Translations under genes and position numbers: made by a program
Part shown: positions 41,106 through 49,990 of the stretch, in pieces
Layout: each line of letters begins with the position of its first letter
How positions within the stretch are numbered: the stretch's first letter is position 1
NCBI GenBank assembly: GCA_964532485.1
Contig: CAZHKE010000001.1
Span: 1 to 64,000, forward strand
DNA from: DATBSK01 sp964532485
Lineage (GTDB): Bacteria > Actinomycetota > Acidimicrobiia > IMCC26256 > PALSA-555
Length of the DNA: 64,000 nucleotides
Direction of reading: 5' to 3'
Notes under the pieces: model-generated
The model's input: the letters and a program-made list of their open reading frames with translations, nothing else
What the model was told of the DNA's origin: nothing
Databases searched by the model: none

Positions 41106-41945
41106 TCACCACCACTTGTCGTGGAGCTGGTGGTCCTTGGCGAGCTTCTGGGCGATGATCGTCTGGCCGTTCAGGTCGGCCGCGTCGGGTGACGTCGCCA
41201 GCCAGGCGATGACCGCGGCCGGGACGCTCGGTGGCGCGCCCGGGTAGCGCCCCTCCAGCCCGAGGTCGGCCGCGTTCTGGATTGCGCGCTCCGTCTGCAC
41301 GTACCCGGGCTCGAGGTTGAAGAACGCGAGGTCGGGATACTCGACTACGAGGTTCGGCGCGAGGCGGTGGAACGCCCCCTTCGACATCGCATACGCGAGG
41401 CCCCACCCGCCCTCGCCCGGGGGAGCGGGCGGGTCGGTGATCGCGACCGCCGAGGTCACGTTCACCACCGTGCCGTGACCGCGCTCGGTCATGTGCGGAA
41501 TCACCGCCTTGAGCAGCACGACCTGGGAGACGACGTTCGCGGCGAGCTTCGTCTCGATCATCTCGATCGTCGTGTCCTCGAAGCGGAGCATGCTGCCCGG
41601 GCCGGTGTGGATCGCGTTGTTGACCAGCACGTCGATCTCGCCCCAGTCGCCGACGACGCGATCGACCGCGGCCTCGAGTGACGAGCGGTCGAGCAGGTCC
41701 ATCGGGACAACCAGCGTCTGCGCGCCCTGCTCCTCGACGAGCGCGGCCGTCGTGTCGAGGCTGCCGGGCACGGTGCGTCTGGCCGAGTCGGAATCGTCGA
41801 AGCCCTCGCCCTCGTGGACCGTACGGGCAGTGATCGCGACGTCGTGGCCAGCGGCCGCCAGTGCGACGGCGGTGGCCTTGCCGATCCCGCGAGAGGCGCC
41901 GGTGACGAGCGCGGTCGGTCGGCCGGTTTGACCTCGGGCGGACAT
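41106..41945 (-). CDS. SDR family oxidoreductase
   Basis: A 279-aa short-chain dehydrogenase with TGASRGIG (about residues 15-22), an insertion after strand 2 (VHEGEGFDDSDSARRTVPGS), VNNAIHTGP in place of NNAG, Ser in NVTSAVAIT and YAMSK catalytic Tyr-Lys. The insertion resembles that of the SDR at 12144, so the two may share a subfamily. ATG 41945 is chosen because TACGTT ends 7 nt upstream; ATG 41951 is only 1 nt after that box. It is divergent from the SDR at 41984. Confidence 0.85.
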   Translation of the reverse strand: MSARGQTGRPTALVTGASRGIGKATAVALAAAGHDVAITARTVHEGEGFDDSDSARRTVPGSLDTTAALVEEQGAQTLVVPMDLLDRSSLEAAVDRVVGDWGEIDVLVNNAIHTGPGSMLRFEDTTIEMIETKLAANVVSQVVLLKAVIPHMTERGHGTVVNVTSAVAITDPPAPPGEGGWGLAYAMSKGAFHRLAPNLVVEYPDLAFFNLEPGYVQTERAIQNAADLGLEGRYPGAPPSVPAAVIAWLATSPDAADLNGQTIIAQKLAKDHQLHDKWW

Positions 41946-41952
41946 GTCCATG

Positions 41953-41958
41953 AACGTA
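41953..41958 (-). promoter_or_regulatory. -10 box TACGTT for the SDR at 41106
   Basis: TACGTT on the minus strand ends 7 nt before ATG 41945. This decides between the two candidate ATG codons, since 41951 would fall before the expected mRNA start. Confidence 0.45.
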
Positions 41959-41983
41959 TCCGCAACTCTCGAATGGAGGCCGA

Positions 41984-42874
41984 GTGCTTGAAGGGATGGA
42001 AGGCAAGGTCGCGATCGTGACGGGGGCCGGGCAAGGCCTCGGGCGCTCGCACGCGCTCGAGCTCGCCCGCCAGGGCGTGAACGTCGTCGTCAACGACTTC
42101 GCTCCCTCGGCTGACAACCCGGCCGAGGCCGTGGTGGCGGAGATCGAGCAGGCGGGCGGCAAGGCCGTCGTCAACGCGGCCGACGTCGCCGACTGGGGCC
42201 AGAGCGAGGCGATGGTCAAGCAGGCGATCGACACCTACGGCCGCCTCGACGTCCTCGTGAACAACGCGGGTGTGCTTCGCGACCGAATGCTCTTCAACAT
42301 GACCGAGGAGGAGTGGGACCTCGTCATCCGCGTCCACCTCAAGGGGCACTTCTGCCCGACGCGCCACGCGGCGTCGTACTGGCGCGACAAGTCGAAGGCG
42401 GCCGACGGGCCCACGTACGGGCGGATCGTGAACACGTCGTCGGAGGCCGGCCTCATGGGGAGCGCGGGCCAGCCGAACTACTCGACCGCCAAGGGGGGCA
42501 TCGTGCAGCTCACGCTTGTCTGCGCACAGGGCCTCGGGCGCTACGGCGTCAACGCCAACGCGATCGCGCCGCGGGCACTCACGCAGATGACCGAGTCGCT
42601 CGGCGGCTTCGACGCCAAGGACGGCGACTTCGACGTCTTCGCGACCGAGAACGTGTCGCCGCTCGTTGCGTTCCTGTCCTCGCCGCAGGCCGAGAGGGTC
42701 AGCGGTCAGCTGTTCATCGTGTGGGGTCGGCAGATCTCGGTCGTCGCGGGTCCGACCGTCGACCGCCAGTTCGAGACGTCCGATCACTGGACGCCCGAGA
42801 ACGTGAGCGAGCAGCTCGAACCGTTCTACGACGGACGCGAGCCGGTCCGCGACGGCATGCTGCTGAAGCACTGA
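41984..42874 (+). CDS. SDR family oxidoreductase (hydroxyacyl/hydroxysteroid-type)
   Basis: A 296-aa short-chain dehydrogenase: TGAGQGLG near residues 13-20, VNNAGVLRDRMLFNMTEEEW, Ser in NTSSEAGLM and YSTAK with catalytic Tyr and Lys. The NNAG-VLRDRM run and the extended C-terminus (about 45 residues past the core) recall the dehydrogenase part of peroxisomal multifunctional (17-beta-HSD type 4-like) enzymes, so a 3-hydroxyacyl-CoA or steroid substrate is likely; this is inference. GTG 41984 (GGAGG 4 nt upstream) or ATG 41996. First gene of a five-gene run ending at 47597. Confidence 0.85.
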   Translation: MLEGMEGKVAIVTGAGQGLGRSHALELARQGVNVVVNDFAPSADNPAEAVVAEIEQAGGKAVVNAADVADWGQSEAMVKQAIDTYGRLDVLVNNAGVLRDRMLFNMTEEEWDLVIRVHLKGHFCPTRHAASYWRDKSKAADGPTYGRIVNTSSEAGLMGSAGQPNYSTAKGGIVQLTLVCAQGLGRYGVNANAIAPRALTQMTESLGGFDAKDGDFDVFATENVSPLVAFLSSPQAERVSGQLFIVWGRQISVVAGPTVDRQFETSDHWTPENVSEQLEPFYDGREPVRDGMLLKH

Positions 42875-42878
42875 CCGC

Positions 42879-44042
42879 ATGGGCCCGAGCATCGAGCCGT
42901 TCCGGATCGACCCGTTCCGGATCGAGGTGAGCGACGCCGTCCTCGCCGACCTGCGCGAGCGGCTCCGGCGCGCACGGTTTCCCGAGCAGATCCCGGGCGC
43001 GGGCTGGGACTACGGCACCGAGCGCGAGTACCTGCGCTCGGTGGTCGCGTACTGGGCCGAGGGCTACGACTGGCGTTCGCGTGAAGTGCGGATGAACGAG
43101 CTCGACCACTTCCGCACCGAGATCGACGGTGCGGGCGTCCACTTCATCCACGCGCGCTCACCCGTCGCCGACGCGCTGCCGCTCGTGCTCACGCACGGCT
43201 GGCCCGGGTCGTTCGTCGAGTTCCTCGACGTCATCGGACCGCTCACCGATCCGGTTGCGCACGGTGGCGAGGCGGCCGACGCGTTCCACGTCGTCGTGCC
43301 GTCGCTGCCCGGCTACGCGTTCTCCGGTCCGACGCGAGAGCGGGGATGGCATCCCGGCCGGGTCGCGCGCGCCTGGGCGGAGCTGATGGCGGCCCTCGGG
43401 TACGACCGCTACGTCGCCCAGGGTGGCGATTGGGGATCGTTCGTCACGATCCAGATCGCCCGGGCCGACCCGGAGCACTGCGCGGCGATCCACGTCAACC
43501 TGCTCCCGCCGATCCCGATGACCGAGGACATCAGCGACGACGAGCAGCGCGGCCTCGACCGGATGAACGAGTACAACGAGACCGACTCCGGGTACTTCAA
43601 GGAGCAGAGCACGAAGCCGCAGACCATCGGCTATGCGCTCGACGACTCGCCCGTGGGCCTGGCGGCGTGGATCCTCGAGAAGTTCCGCACGTGGACGGAG
43701 CCGAGCGAGGGGTTCGAGAGCCGGTACTCGAAGGACCAGCTCCTCGACAACCTGATGGTGTACTGGGTCACCACGACCGCCCACTCGTCGGCGCGCATGT
43801 ACTACGAGTTCGCGCACGGTCTCGCCGACGGCACGCTCGACCTGTTCTCTCCGATCAGTGTGCCGGTCGGCTACGCGCGCTACCCGAACGAGATCATGCA
43901 CACGTCGAAGCGATGGGCCGAGGCGCAGTACCCCACGCTCGACCACTTCGCCGACATGCCCCGCGGCGGGCACTTCGCCGCGTTCGAGGTGCCCGACCTC
44001 TTCGTGGACGATGTCCGCGACTGCTTCCGCCGGGTGCGGTGA
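42879..44042 (+). CDS. Epoxide hydrolase family protein, paralogue 1
   Basis: A 387-aa alpha/beta hydrolase of the epoxide hydrolase type (EHN-domain N-terminus, about residues 1-110, then the fold). Oxyanion-side HGWPGS is near residue 106, the nucleophile Asp in GGDWGS near 184, the acid probably within the C-terminal third, and the base His in RGGHFAAFE near 364. Members hydrolyse epoxides to diols, such as juvenile hormone-like or microsomal substrates. It is strongly similar to the gene at 44912 along its length. It starts 4 nt after the SDR stop. Confidence 0.9.
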   Translation: MGPSIEPFRIDPFRIEVSDAVLADLRERLRRARFPEQIPGAGWDYGTEREYLRSVVAYWAEGYDWRSREVRMNELDHFRTEIDGAGVHFIHARSPVADALPLVLTHGWPGSFVEFLDVIGPLTDPVAHGGEAADAFHVVVPSLPGYAFSGPTRERGWHPGRVARAWAELMAALGYDRYVAQGGDWGSFVTIQIARADPEHCAAIHVNLLPPIPMTEDISDDEQRGLDRMNEYNETDSGYFKEQSTKPQTIGYALDDSPVGLAAWILEKFRTWTEPSEGFESRYSKDQLLDNLMVYWVTTTAHSSARMYYEFAHGLADGTLDLFSPISVPVGYARYPNEIMHTSKRWAEAQYPTLDHFADMPRGGHFAAFEVPDLFVDDVRDCFRRVR

Positions 44043-44055
44043 GACGGATGGGGTG

Positions 44056-44898
44056 ATGGACGACTTCGAAGGGCGAGTCGCCGTCGTCACGGGCGCGGCG
44101 AGCGGCATCGGCAAGGGGCTGGCGCGCACGGCGGCGCGCGAGGGGATGCGGGTCGTCATGGCCGACATCGAGACCTCGGTGCTCGAGCAGGCCGCGGCGG
44201 AGGTGGCGGAGCTCGGGTCCGAGACTCTTGCCGTGCCCACCGACGTGAGTGACGCCGCCGCCGTCGAGGCGCTCGCCGCGGCCGCGTACGAGCGGTTCGG
44301 CGCCGTCCATCTGCTCTGCAACAACGCGGGGGTCTTCCAGGCAGGCGTGATCTGGGAGCGCAAGCGCGCGGACTGGGACTGGGTCATGGCGGTGAACTTC
44401 TGGGGCGTCCTGAACGGCATCCAGGCCTTCGTCCCCAAGATGCTCGAGGCCGGAGAGCCCGGTCACATCGTCAACACCTCCTCGGTGGCCGGGATCACGA
44501 CCGTCGCCTACTCCGGCCCGTACGTGGTCTCGAAGTTCGCGTGTGCGGCGCTCACCGAGTGCCTCGCGCACGACTTCCGCGCGCAGGGTGCCGCGATCGG
44601 CGTGTCCTGCCTGGTGCCGGGCGCGGTCGCGACCGGCATCGCGCGTTCCGCCCGCAACCGACCGGACGAGCCCCCGTCGGAGGCTCAGGCGCCCGACCAC
44701 GCCTTCGTCGAGGACGCGCTCGCGGACCTGATCGCGACCAAGGGCCGCGAGCCGGACGAAGCGGGTGAGATCGTGTTCGCGGGCATCCGTGCGGGCCAGT
44801 TCTGGATCTGCACGACCGACGAGTACGACCGGCTGATGCAGGAGCGCTACGACGCGATCCGCGCGCACGCGCTCCCCGTCGGCGCGCAGTACGACTGA
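44056..44898 (+). CDS. SDR family oxidoreductase
   Basis: A 280-aa short-chain dehydrogenase between two epoxide hydrolase paralogues. TGAASGIG is near residues 13-20, NNAGVFQAGVIWE follows, Ser lies in NTSSVAGIT and the catalytic pair in YVVSK. Cofactor region MADIETS suggests NAD. Its position suggests oxidation of the diol made by the hydrolases or of a related alcohol; inference. ATG 44056, though GTG 44053 lies just before it. Spacing to neighbours is 13 nt on each side, so the run is one operon. Confidence 0.87.
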   Translation: MDDFEGRVAVVTGAASGIGKGLARTAAREGMRVVMADIETSVLEQAAAEVAELGSETLAVPTDVSDAAAVEALAAAAYERFGAVHLLCNNAGVFQAGVIWERKRADWDWVMAVNFWGVLNGIQAFVPKMLEAGEPGHIVNTSSVAGITTVAYSGPYVVSKFACAALTECLAHDFRAQGAAIGVSCLVPGAVATGIARSARNRPDEPPSEAQAPDHAFVEDALADLIATKGREPDEAGEIVFAGIRAGQFWICTTDEYDRLMQERYDAIRAHALPVGAQYD

Positions 44899-44911
44899 AG
44901 TCGGACCAGGC

Positions 44912-46045
44912 ATGGAACCCGTCGCGCAGGATGTCCTCGACGACCTGCGTGACCGACTGAGTCGCACGCGGCTGCCGAACGCGATCGACGGCATCGGGTG
45001 GGAGCAGGGAACCGACCGCGACTACCTCGCGGGGCTCCTCGACCACTGGCGCGACGACTACGACTGGCGAGCGTGCGAAGCGCGCCTCGCGTCGCACGAC
45101 GAGCACGTGCTCGAGATCGACGGCCAGCGCATCCACGCGGTCGTCGCGCGCTCGCGGCACGCAGACGCGATGCCGCTGCTGCTCGTGCACGGGTGGCCGG
45201 GGTCGGTCACCGAGTTCCTCGACGTGCTCGGACCGCTCACCGATCCGACTGCGCACGGTGGCGACGCGGCCGACGCCTTTCACGTCGTCGCGCCGTCGCT
45301 CCCCGGCTTCGGGTTCTCCGGGCCGACGCACGAGCGCGGCTGGCACCCGCGCCGCATCGCCGAGGCCTGTGTCGAGCTGATGAGCGCCCTCGACTTCGAG
45401 CGGTTCGGCGCGCAGGGCGGTGATTGGGGTTCGATCGTGACCGCCAACGTCGCGGACCTCGCGCCCGGGCGTGTCACCGGCTTGCATCTCAACTTCGTGA
45501 CGGTGTCACCTCCCAAGGACGGGCCGCCGCTCTCTGACGACGAGCAGGCGCAGCTCGCCCGCCTGGTCGAATGGCGCAAGGACGGGGCCGGTTACCAGGA
45601 GATCCAGGGCACGCGCCCGCAGTCGCTCGGCTTCGGGCTCGAGGACTCGCCCGCGGGCCTGTGCGCGTGGATCGTCGAGAAGCTCCGCGCATGGTCCGAC
45701 CCCTCGCTCTGGTCCGACAAGGACGTCGAGAGCTCGCTCTCGCGCGACCGGATGCTCGACAACATCACGCTGTACTGGGTGACGCGCACCGCGGCATCGT
45801 CGTGCCGCATCTACTGGGAGATGCGCCAGGCAGGGAAGCGAGCGATCCCGCAGGCGTTCGTCAGCGTGCCGACCGGCGTGGCGAGCTTCCCGGCCGAGAT
45901 CACCAAGATGCCGCGCCGCTGGGTGGAGGGCCGCTACAACCTCGTCCACTGGACCGAACCGCCCCGCGGCGGCCACTTCGCAGCCATGGAGGTGCCGGGC
46001 CTCTTCGTCGACGACGTGCGACAGTTCTTCCGGATCGTGCGTTGA
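44912..46045 (+). CDS. Epoxide hydrolase family protein, paralogue 2
   Basis: A 377-aa epoxide hydrolase like the gene at 42879. HGWPGS is near residue 93 and GGDWGS with nucleophile Asp near 172; the final His is in RGGHFAAME. Several runs are almost identical to paralogue 1, for example the segment around PLTDP.AHGG.AADAFHVV, but the N-terminal 30 residues and the lid differ. It likely arose by tandem duplication with the SDR between. Different lids suggest different substrates. Confidence 0.9.
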   Translation: MEPVAQDVLDDLRDRLSRTRLPNAIDGIGWEQGTDRDYLAGLLDHWRDDYDWRACEARLASHDEHVLEIDGQRIHAVVARSRHADAMPLLLVHGWPGSVTEFLDVLGPLTDPTAHGGDAADAFHVVAPSLPGFGFSGPTHERGWHPRRIAEACVELMSALDFERFGAQGGDWGSIVTANVADLAPGRVTGLHLNFVTVSPPKDGPPLSDDEQAQLARLVEWRKDGAGYQEIQGTRPQSLGFGLEDSPAGLCAWIVEKLRAWSDPSLWSDKDVESSLSRDRMLDNITLYWVTRTAASSCRIYWEMRQAGKRAIPQAFVSVPTGVASFPAEITKMPRRWVEGRYNLVHWTEPPRGGHFAAMEVPGLFVDDVRQFFRIVR

Positions 46046-46061
46046 GAACGAAGGGGAGCCC

Positions 46062-47597
46062 GTGCGAGTCCCGCTGACCGTCAACGACTTCATCGACCGG
46101 GCAGAGGGCGTGTACGGCGATCGCCTCGCGATCGTCGACGAGCCCGATCAGCCCGCGCCGCCGCTGGCTGATCTCACGTACCGTCGAGTCGCCGACCTCG
46201 CGCGCGCCCAGGCGGCCGCACTCGACGAGCTGGGCGTCGGCGTGGGGGAGCGCGTCGCGATCGTGTCGCCCAACGCAGCACGGCTGCTCGTGGCGCTGTT
46301 CGGCGTGAGCGGGTCCGGGCGGATCCTGGTGCCGGTCAACTTCCGTCTCAATGCCGACGAAGTGGGCTACATCGTCGAGCACTCGGGTTCGACGGTCCTG
46401 CTCGTCGACCCAGAGCTCGACGAGGACCTGCGCGGCGTCGATGCGCGGCACCGGTTCGTGATCGGCGAGGAAGGCGACGCCGCGATGTTCCGGACGGGCG
46501 TCGAACCCGCATCGTGGGCGCGAGACGAGGACGCCACCGCGACCATCAACTACACCAGCGGCACGACCGCGCGGCCCAAGGGCGTGCAGCTCACACATCG
46601 CAATCTCTGGGTCAACGCCACGACGTTCGGTTGGCAGCTCGGCGTGAACGACCGCGACGTGTACCTGCACACGTTGCCGATGTTCCACTGCAACGGTTGG
46701 GGCATGCCCTACGCGGTCACCGGGATGGGTGGGCGTCACATCGTGCTGCGCAAGGTCGACGGCGCGGAGATCTTGCGGCGGATCGATCGGCACGGCGTGA
46801 CCATGCTCCACGGCGCGCCGACCGTCGTGAACATGGTCATCGACGCGGCCCGTGACTGGTCCGGCGAGATCCCGGGTCGGGGCCGGGTCCGGATCACGGT
46901 TGCGGGCGCGCCGCCGCCGACGCGCACGATCGAGGAGGTCGAGACGGTCCTCGGCTGGGAGTTCGTCCAGATCTACGGCCTCACCGAGACTGCGCCGTTG
47001 CTCACGATGAACCGGTCACGCGTCGAGTACGACGAGCTCGCGCCGCCCGAGCGCGCGGCCCGCCTGGGGCGGGCGGGCGCGCCCGCGCTCGGCGTCGAGC
47101 TTCGCGTCGACGAGGCGGGCGAGGTGCTCGGTCGCAGCAACGTGATCATGGAGGGCTACTGGAACCAGCCGGAGGCGACTCAGGAAGCTCTCGGTGACGG
47201 CTGGTTCCACACCGGTGACGGCGGCACGCTCGACGAGGAGCACTACCTCACGATCTCCGACCGCAAGAAGGACGTGATCATCTCCGGCGGCGAGAACGTG
47301 TCCTCGATCGAGGTGGAGGACTGCCTCTTCTCGCACGTTGCGGTCGCCGAGGTCGCGGTCGTCGGCGTCCCCCACGAGCAGTGGGGCGAGACCGTCAAGG
47401 CGCTCGTCGTGGTCGTGGATGGAGCGTCGGTGACCGAGGACGAGCTCATCGATCATTGCCGTGAGCACCTCGCGCACTACAAGTGCCCGACCTCGATCGA
47501 GCTCCGCGACGAGCTCGCTCGCACCGCGACCGGCAAGCTGCAGAAGTTCCGGTTGCGCGCCCCGTACTGGGAAGGCCGCCAGCGCCAGATCGGTTGA
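46062..47597 (+). CDS. AMP-dependent acyl-CoA synthetase
   Basis: A 511-aa adenylate-forming enzyme that activates a carboxylic acid to its CoA thioester. The P-loop YTSGTTARPKG lies near residue 163, then HTLPMFHCNGWGMPY, the Y/IYGLTE motif in VQIYGLTETAPLL (near 303), the hinge TGDGGTLDEEHYL near 385 and DRKKDVIISGGENVSS near 400, with the C-terminal Lys in TATGKLQKF. The chain is typical of medium/long-chain or aryl synthetases. GTG start with GGGGAG upstream. It is the last gene of the 41984-47597 run and ends 1 nt before the convergent gene. Confidence 0.9.
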   Translation: MRVPLTVNDFIDRAEGVYGDRLAIVDEPDQPAPPLADLTYRRVADLARAQAAALDELGVGVGERVAIVSPNAARLLVALFGVSGSGRILVPVNFRLNADEVGYIVEHSGSTVLLVDPELDEDLRGVDARHRFVIGEEGDAAMFRTGVEPASWARDEDATATINYTSGTTARPKGVQLTHRNLWVNATTFGWQLGVNDRDVYLHTLPMFHCNGWGMPYAVTGMGGRHIVLRKVDGAEILRRIDRHGVTMLHGAPTVVNMVIDAARDWSGEIPGRGRVRITVAGAPPPTRTIEEVETVLGWEFVQIYGLTETAPLLTMNRSRVEYDELAPPERAARLGRAGAPALGVELRVDEAGEVLGRSNVIMEGYWNQPEATQEALGDGWFHTGDGGTLDEEHYLTISDRKKDVIISGGENVSSIEVEDCLFSHVAVAEVAVVGVPHEQWGETVKALVVVVDGASVTEDELIDHCREHLAHYKCPTSIELRDELARTATGKLQKFRLRAPYWEGRQRQIG

Positions 47598-47598
47598 G

Positions 47599-48090
47599 CT
47601 ACCGGTACACCGCGTCGTTGCGGTCGCGGCGTCCCTGCAGTGCCTGCGGCGGCAGCTCCCACTCGCCGACGACGGGATCGTCGCGCGTCCAGTCGAACAC
47701 GCAGCGTCGGTCGGCGATGCGCCACTCGCCGCCGCGTTGCTCGAACAGGTCGACGTAGCGCAGCCCCATCCACAGGTCGTTCCCCGGCTCACCGTCGCGC
47801 GCGCGCCGGCGGTGGTACGCGACGCAGTAGGTCTCGCTGTGTGCACGGTCGCCCGACCGCTCGATGAGCTGCTGGCCGAGGAAGTGCATCGTCGTGTCGA
47901 AGTACGACAGCACGTCGGCCACCCAGTCGGCGAACTCCTCCGCGCTGCCCTGGAAGGCGCCGTGGTCGTCGTAGGCACCGGAGTGATAGCAGGACAGCAC
48001 CAGCTCGCGGTCCATGCGATCGATGCCGCGTGTGTAGCGGCCGAGCACGTCGCGGATCTCCTGCTGGGCGACGAGATCTTCGAGGGTCAT
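47599..48090 (-). CDS. SnoaL/NTF2-like small enzyme
   Basis: A 163-aa protein of the nuclear-transport-factor-2 fold used by SnoaL-type cyclases and dehydratase-like proteins. Seen are IRDVLGRYTRGIDRMDRELV, the YHSGAYDDHGAFQGS segment, AHSETYCVAYHRR and GGEWRIADRRCVFDW. This HxSYD-like pattern is typical of the SnoaL_4 group found beside dehydrogenases in catabolic clusters. No catalytic role can be shown. ATG 48090 is 8 nt after TACCCT. It is convergent with the acyl-CoA synthetase and divergent from the aldo/keto reductase. Confidence 0.8.
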   Translation of the reverse strand: MTLEDLVAQQEIRDVLGRYTRGIDRMDRELVLSCYHSGAYDDHGAFQGSAEEFADWVADVLSYFDTTMHFLGQQLIERSGDRAHSETYCVAYHRRRARDGEPGNDLWMGLRYVDLFEQRGGEWRIADRRCVFDWTRDDPVVGEWELPPQALQGRRDRNDAVYR

Positions 48091-48097
48091 GGCGGAA

Positions 48098-48104
48098 TAG
48101 GGTA
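48098..48104. promoter_or_regulatory. Bidirectional promoter, 5-bp shared -10 core
   Basis: The seven bases TAGGGTA serve as TAGGGT on the plus strand (48098-48103) and TACCCT on the minus strand (48104-48099). The plus box ends 6 nt before ATG 48110 and the minus box 8 nt before ATG 48090. Predicted starts are about 18-20 nt apart. Confidence 0.6.
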
Positions 48105-48109
48105 CGACC

Positions 48110-49144
48110 ATGCGCATGCGAACGCTCGGACGCTCGGGCGTCCAGGTCAGCGAGTACTGCCTCGGCGCCATGATGTTCGGACAGTGGGGCGAGCCCGACC
48201 ACACGGAGTCGATTCGGATCATCCACCGCGCGCTCGACGCCGGCGTCAACTTCGTCGACACCGCCGATGTGTACTCGGCCGGGGAGTCGGAGGAGATCGT
48301 CGGCAAGGCACTCGACGGCCGTCGCGACGACGTCGTCGTCGCGACGAAGTTCTTCGCGCCCATGGGCAAGGACCCGAACGCGCATGGCGGATCGCGGCGT
48401 TGGATCATGCAGGAGGTCGAGAACAGCCTGCGGCGGCTGGGTACCGACTACATCGATCTGTACCAGATCCACCGGCCCGACGATCAAGCCGACATCGACG
48501 AGACGCTCGGCGCGCTGAGCGACCTCGTCCACCAGGGCAAGGTCCGCTACCTCGGCCACTCGACCTTCCCCGCCGAGTACATCGTCGAGGCGCAGTGGAC
48601 GAGCGAGCGCCGCAACCGTGAGCGGTTCGTGTGCGAGCAGCCGCCGTACTCGATCCTCATGCGCGGCATCGAGCGAGCCGTGCTGCCGACCTGCGCGCGC
48701 TACGGCATCGGGGTGATCCCGTGGAGCCCGCTCGCCGGCGGCGTCCTCACCGGTCGGTACCGCAAGGGTGAGCCGCCGCCCGAGGGCTCGCGCCTCTCGC
48801 GCGGGTTCGGCTCGCAGCACCAGAGCGAGCGCCAGCAGCGCGTCCACGAGGCACGGCTCGACGCGGTCGAGCGGCTGCTCGAGATCGCCGAGCGTGCGGG
48901 TGTGAGCCTCACGCACCTCGCGCACGCCTTCGTCCTCGAGCACCCGCACGTGACGTCGGCGATCATCGGGCCGCGCACGATGGAGCAGCTCGACGACGCG
49001 TTGGCGGGCATCGACGTGCGCCTCGACGGCGACACCCTCGACGCGATCGACGACGTCGTGGCGCCGGGCAGCGACATCAGTGGCGGTGACCCCTGGCAGG
49101 CGCCCGGTCTCGCCAAGGAGAGCCGCCGCCGCGCGCACGAGTGA
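48110..49144 (+). CDS. Aldo/keto reductase
   Basis: A 344-aa NADP-dependent aldo/keto reductase of the AKR12/tas-like type, reducing aldehydes or ketones. The catalytic tetrad is present: Asp50, Tyr55 (FVDTADVYS), Lys80 (VVATKFF) and His121 (YQIHRPD). The cofactor end has VIPWSPLAGGVLTGRYRKG and IIGPRTMEQLDD. Length is normal for actinobacterial members. ATG 48110 (6 nt after TAGGGT) is used, with ATG 48116 as alternative. Confidence 0.9.
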   Translation: MRMRTLGRSGVQVSEYCLGAMMFGQWGEPDHTESIRIIHRALDAGVNFVDTADVYSAGESEEIVGKALDGRRDDVVVATKFFAPMGKDPNAHGGSRRWIMQEVENSLRRLGTDYIDLYQIHRPDDQADIDETLGALSDLVHQGKVRYLGHSTFPAEYIVEAQWTSERRNRERFVCEQPPYSILMRGIERAVLPTCARYGIGVIPWSPLAGGVLTGRYRKGEPPPEGSRLSRGFGSQHQSERQQRVHEARLDAVERLLEIAERAGVSLTHLAHAFVLEHPHVTSAIIGPRTMEQLDDALAGIDVRLDGDTLDAIDDVVAPGSDISGGDPWQAPGLAKESRRRAHE

Positions 49145-49154
49145 GCACGGTCGG

Positions 49155-49967
49155 TCAGCCCGTCGGGAGCGTGGTGAGGTCGACGAGGCCGAGTTCCATC
49201 GCGCCGGTGAAGCCACCGTCGGCCATCAGGTCGAAGCCGTTCACGTACGACGCCTCGTCGCTGTTGAGGAACACGAGCGGCCCCGCCATCTCGTCGGGCC
49301 GGCCCATGCGGCCGACCTGCGCGGCGGTCCAGTCGAGCAGCTCCGAGCCGAGGGCCTCGCGGAACTTGGGCATCATCGGCGAGTCGATCGGTCCCGGGCT
49401 CAAGCAGTTCATGCGGATGCCGCGGTCGAGCAGCTCGTGCGCTCGCTTCATCGTGTAGACCACGACGCACTCCTTCGAGAAGAAGTACGGGTCGCCCTGG
49501 TCCCCGAGGTTGGCGTTCGCCCACGTGGCGCCGCGTGCCACGTCGGGAGTCGCGAGCACGTCGAGGATCGCGGGCAGGTGGTTGCGCCAGCCCGATCCCG
49601 CCTTCGAGGCCACGTGCGCGATCGCACCGCCCTCGCCCATCATCCCATCGAGCACGCACTCGGTGACATGGCGGAGGCCGAGGAAGTTCACGCCGAAGAC
49701 GCGGTCGGCGGCGTGCGTCTGCGGGACGCCTGCGACGTTGAACAGGCAGTGGACGGGTGCACCGATCCGGTCGAGCGTGGCCTCGATCGACGACGGGTCG
49801 CCACAGTCCGTCTCGTACGTCCCCGCGCACGGGCTGCCGACCGGCGCGACGTCGAGGGCGTGCACCTCGGCACTCGAGTCGGTGAGCATCGCGACGGTCG
49901 CGGCGCCCATGCCCGACGCGGCCCCGGTCACGATGACGCGCTTGTGCTCGTAGCCAAACGGTGGCAC
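49155..49967 (-). CDS. SDR, 3-alpha-hydroxysteroid/coniferyl alcohol dehydrogenase-like
   Basis: A 270-aa short-chain dehydrogenase with TGAASGMG near residue 14 and catalytic YFFSK in the set DPYFFSKECVVVYTMKRA. The short middle region and the insert RNHLPAILDVLATPDV before it match the group of 3-alpha-hydroxysteroid and coniferyl-alcohol dehydrogenases. The usual NNAG is replaced by FNVAGVPQ. GTG 49967 with AAGGAGG 7 nt upstream. Last gene of the operon P450 - phosphotransferase - binding-like protein - SDR. Confidence 0.85.
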   Translation of the reverse strand: MPPFGYEHKRVIVTGAASGMGAATVAMLTDSSAEVHALDVAPVGSPCAGTYETDCGDPSSIEATLDRIGAPVHCLFNVAGVPQTHAADRVFGVNFLGLRHVTECVLDGMMGEGGAIAHVASKAGSGWRNHLPAILDVLATPDVARGATWANANLGDQGDPYFFSKECVVVYTMKRAHELLDRGIRMNCLSPGPIDSPMMPKFREALGSELLDWTAAQVGRMGRPDEMAGPLVFLNSDEASYVNGFDLMADGGFTGAMELGLVDLTTLPTG

Positions 49968-49990
49968 CCGCAGCCTCCTTGTGCGATTCG

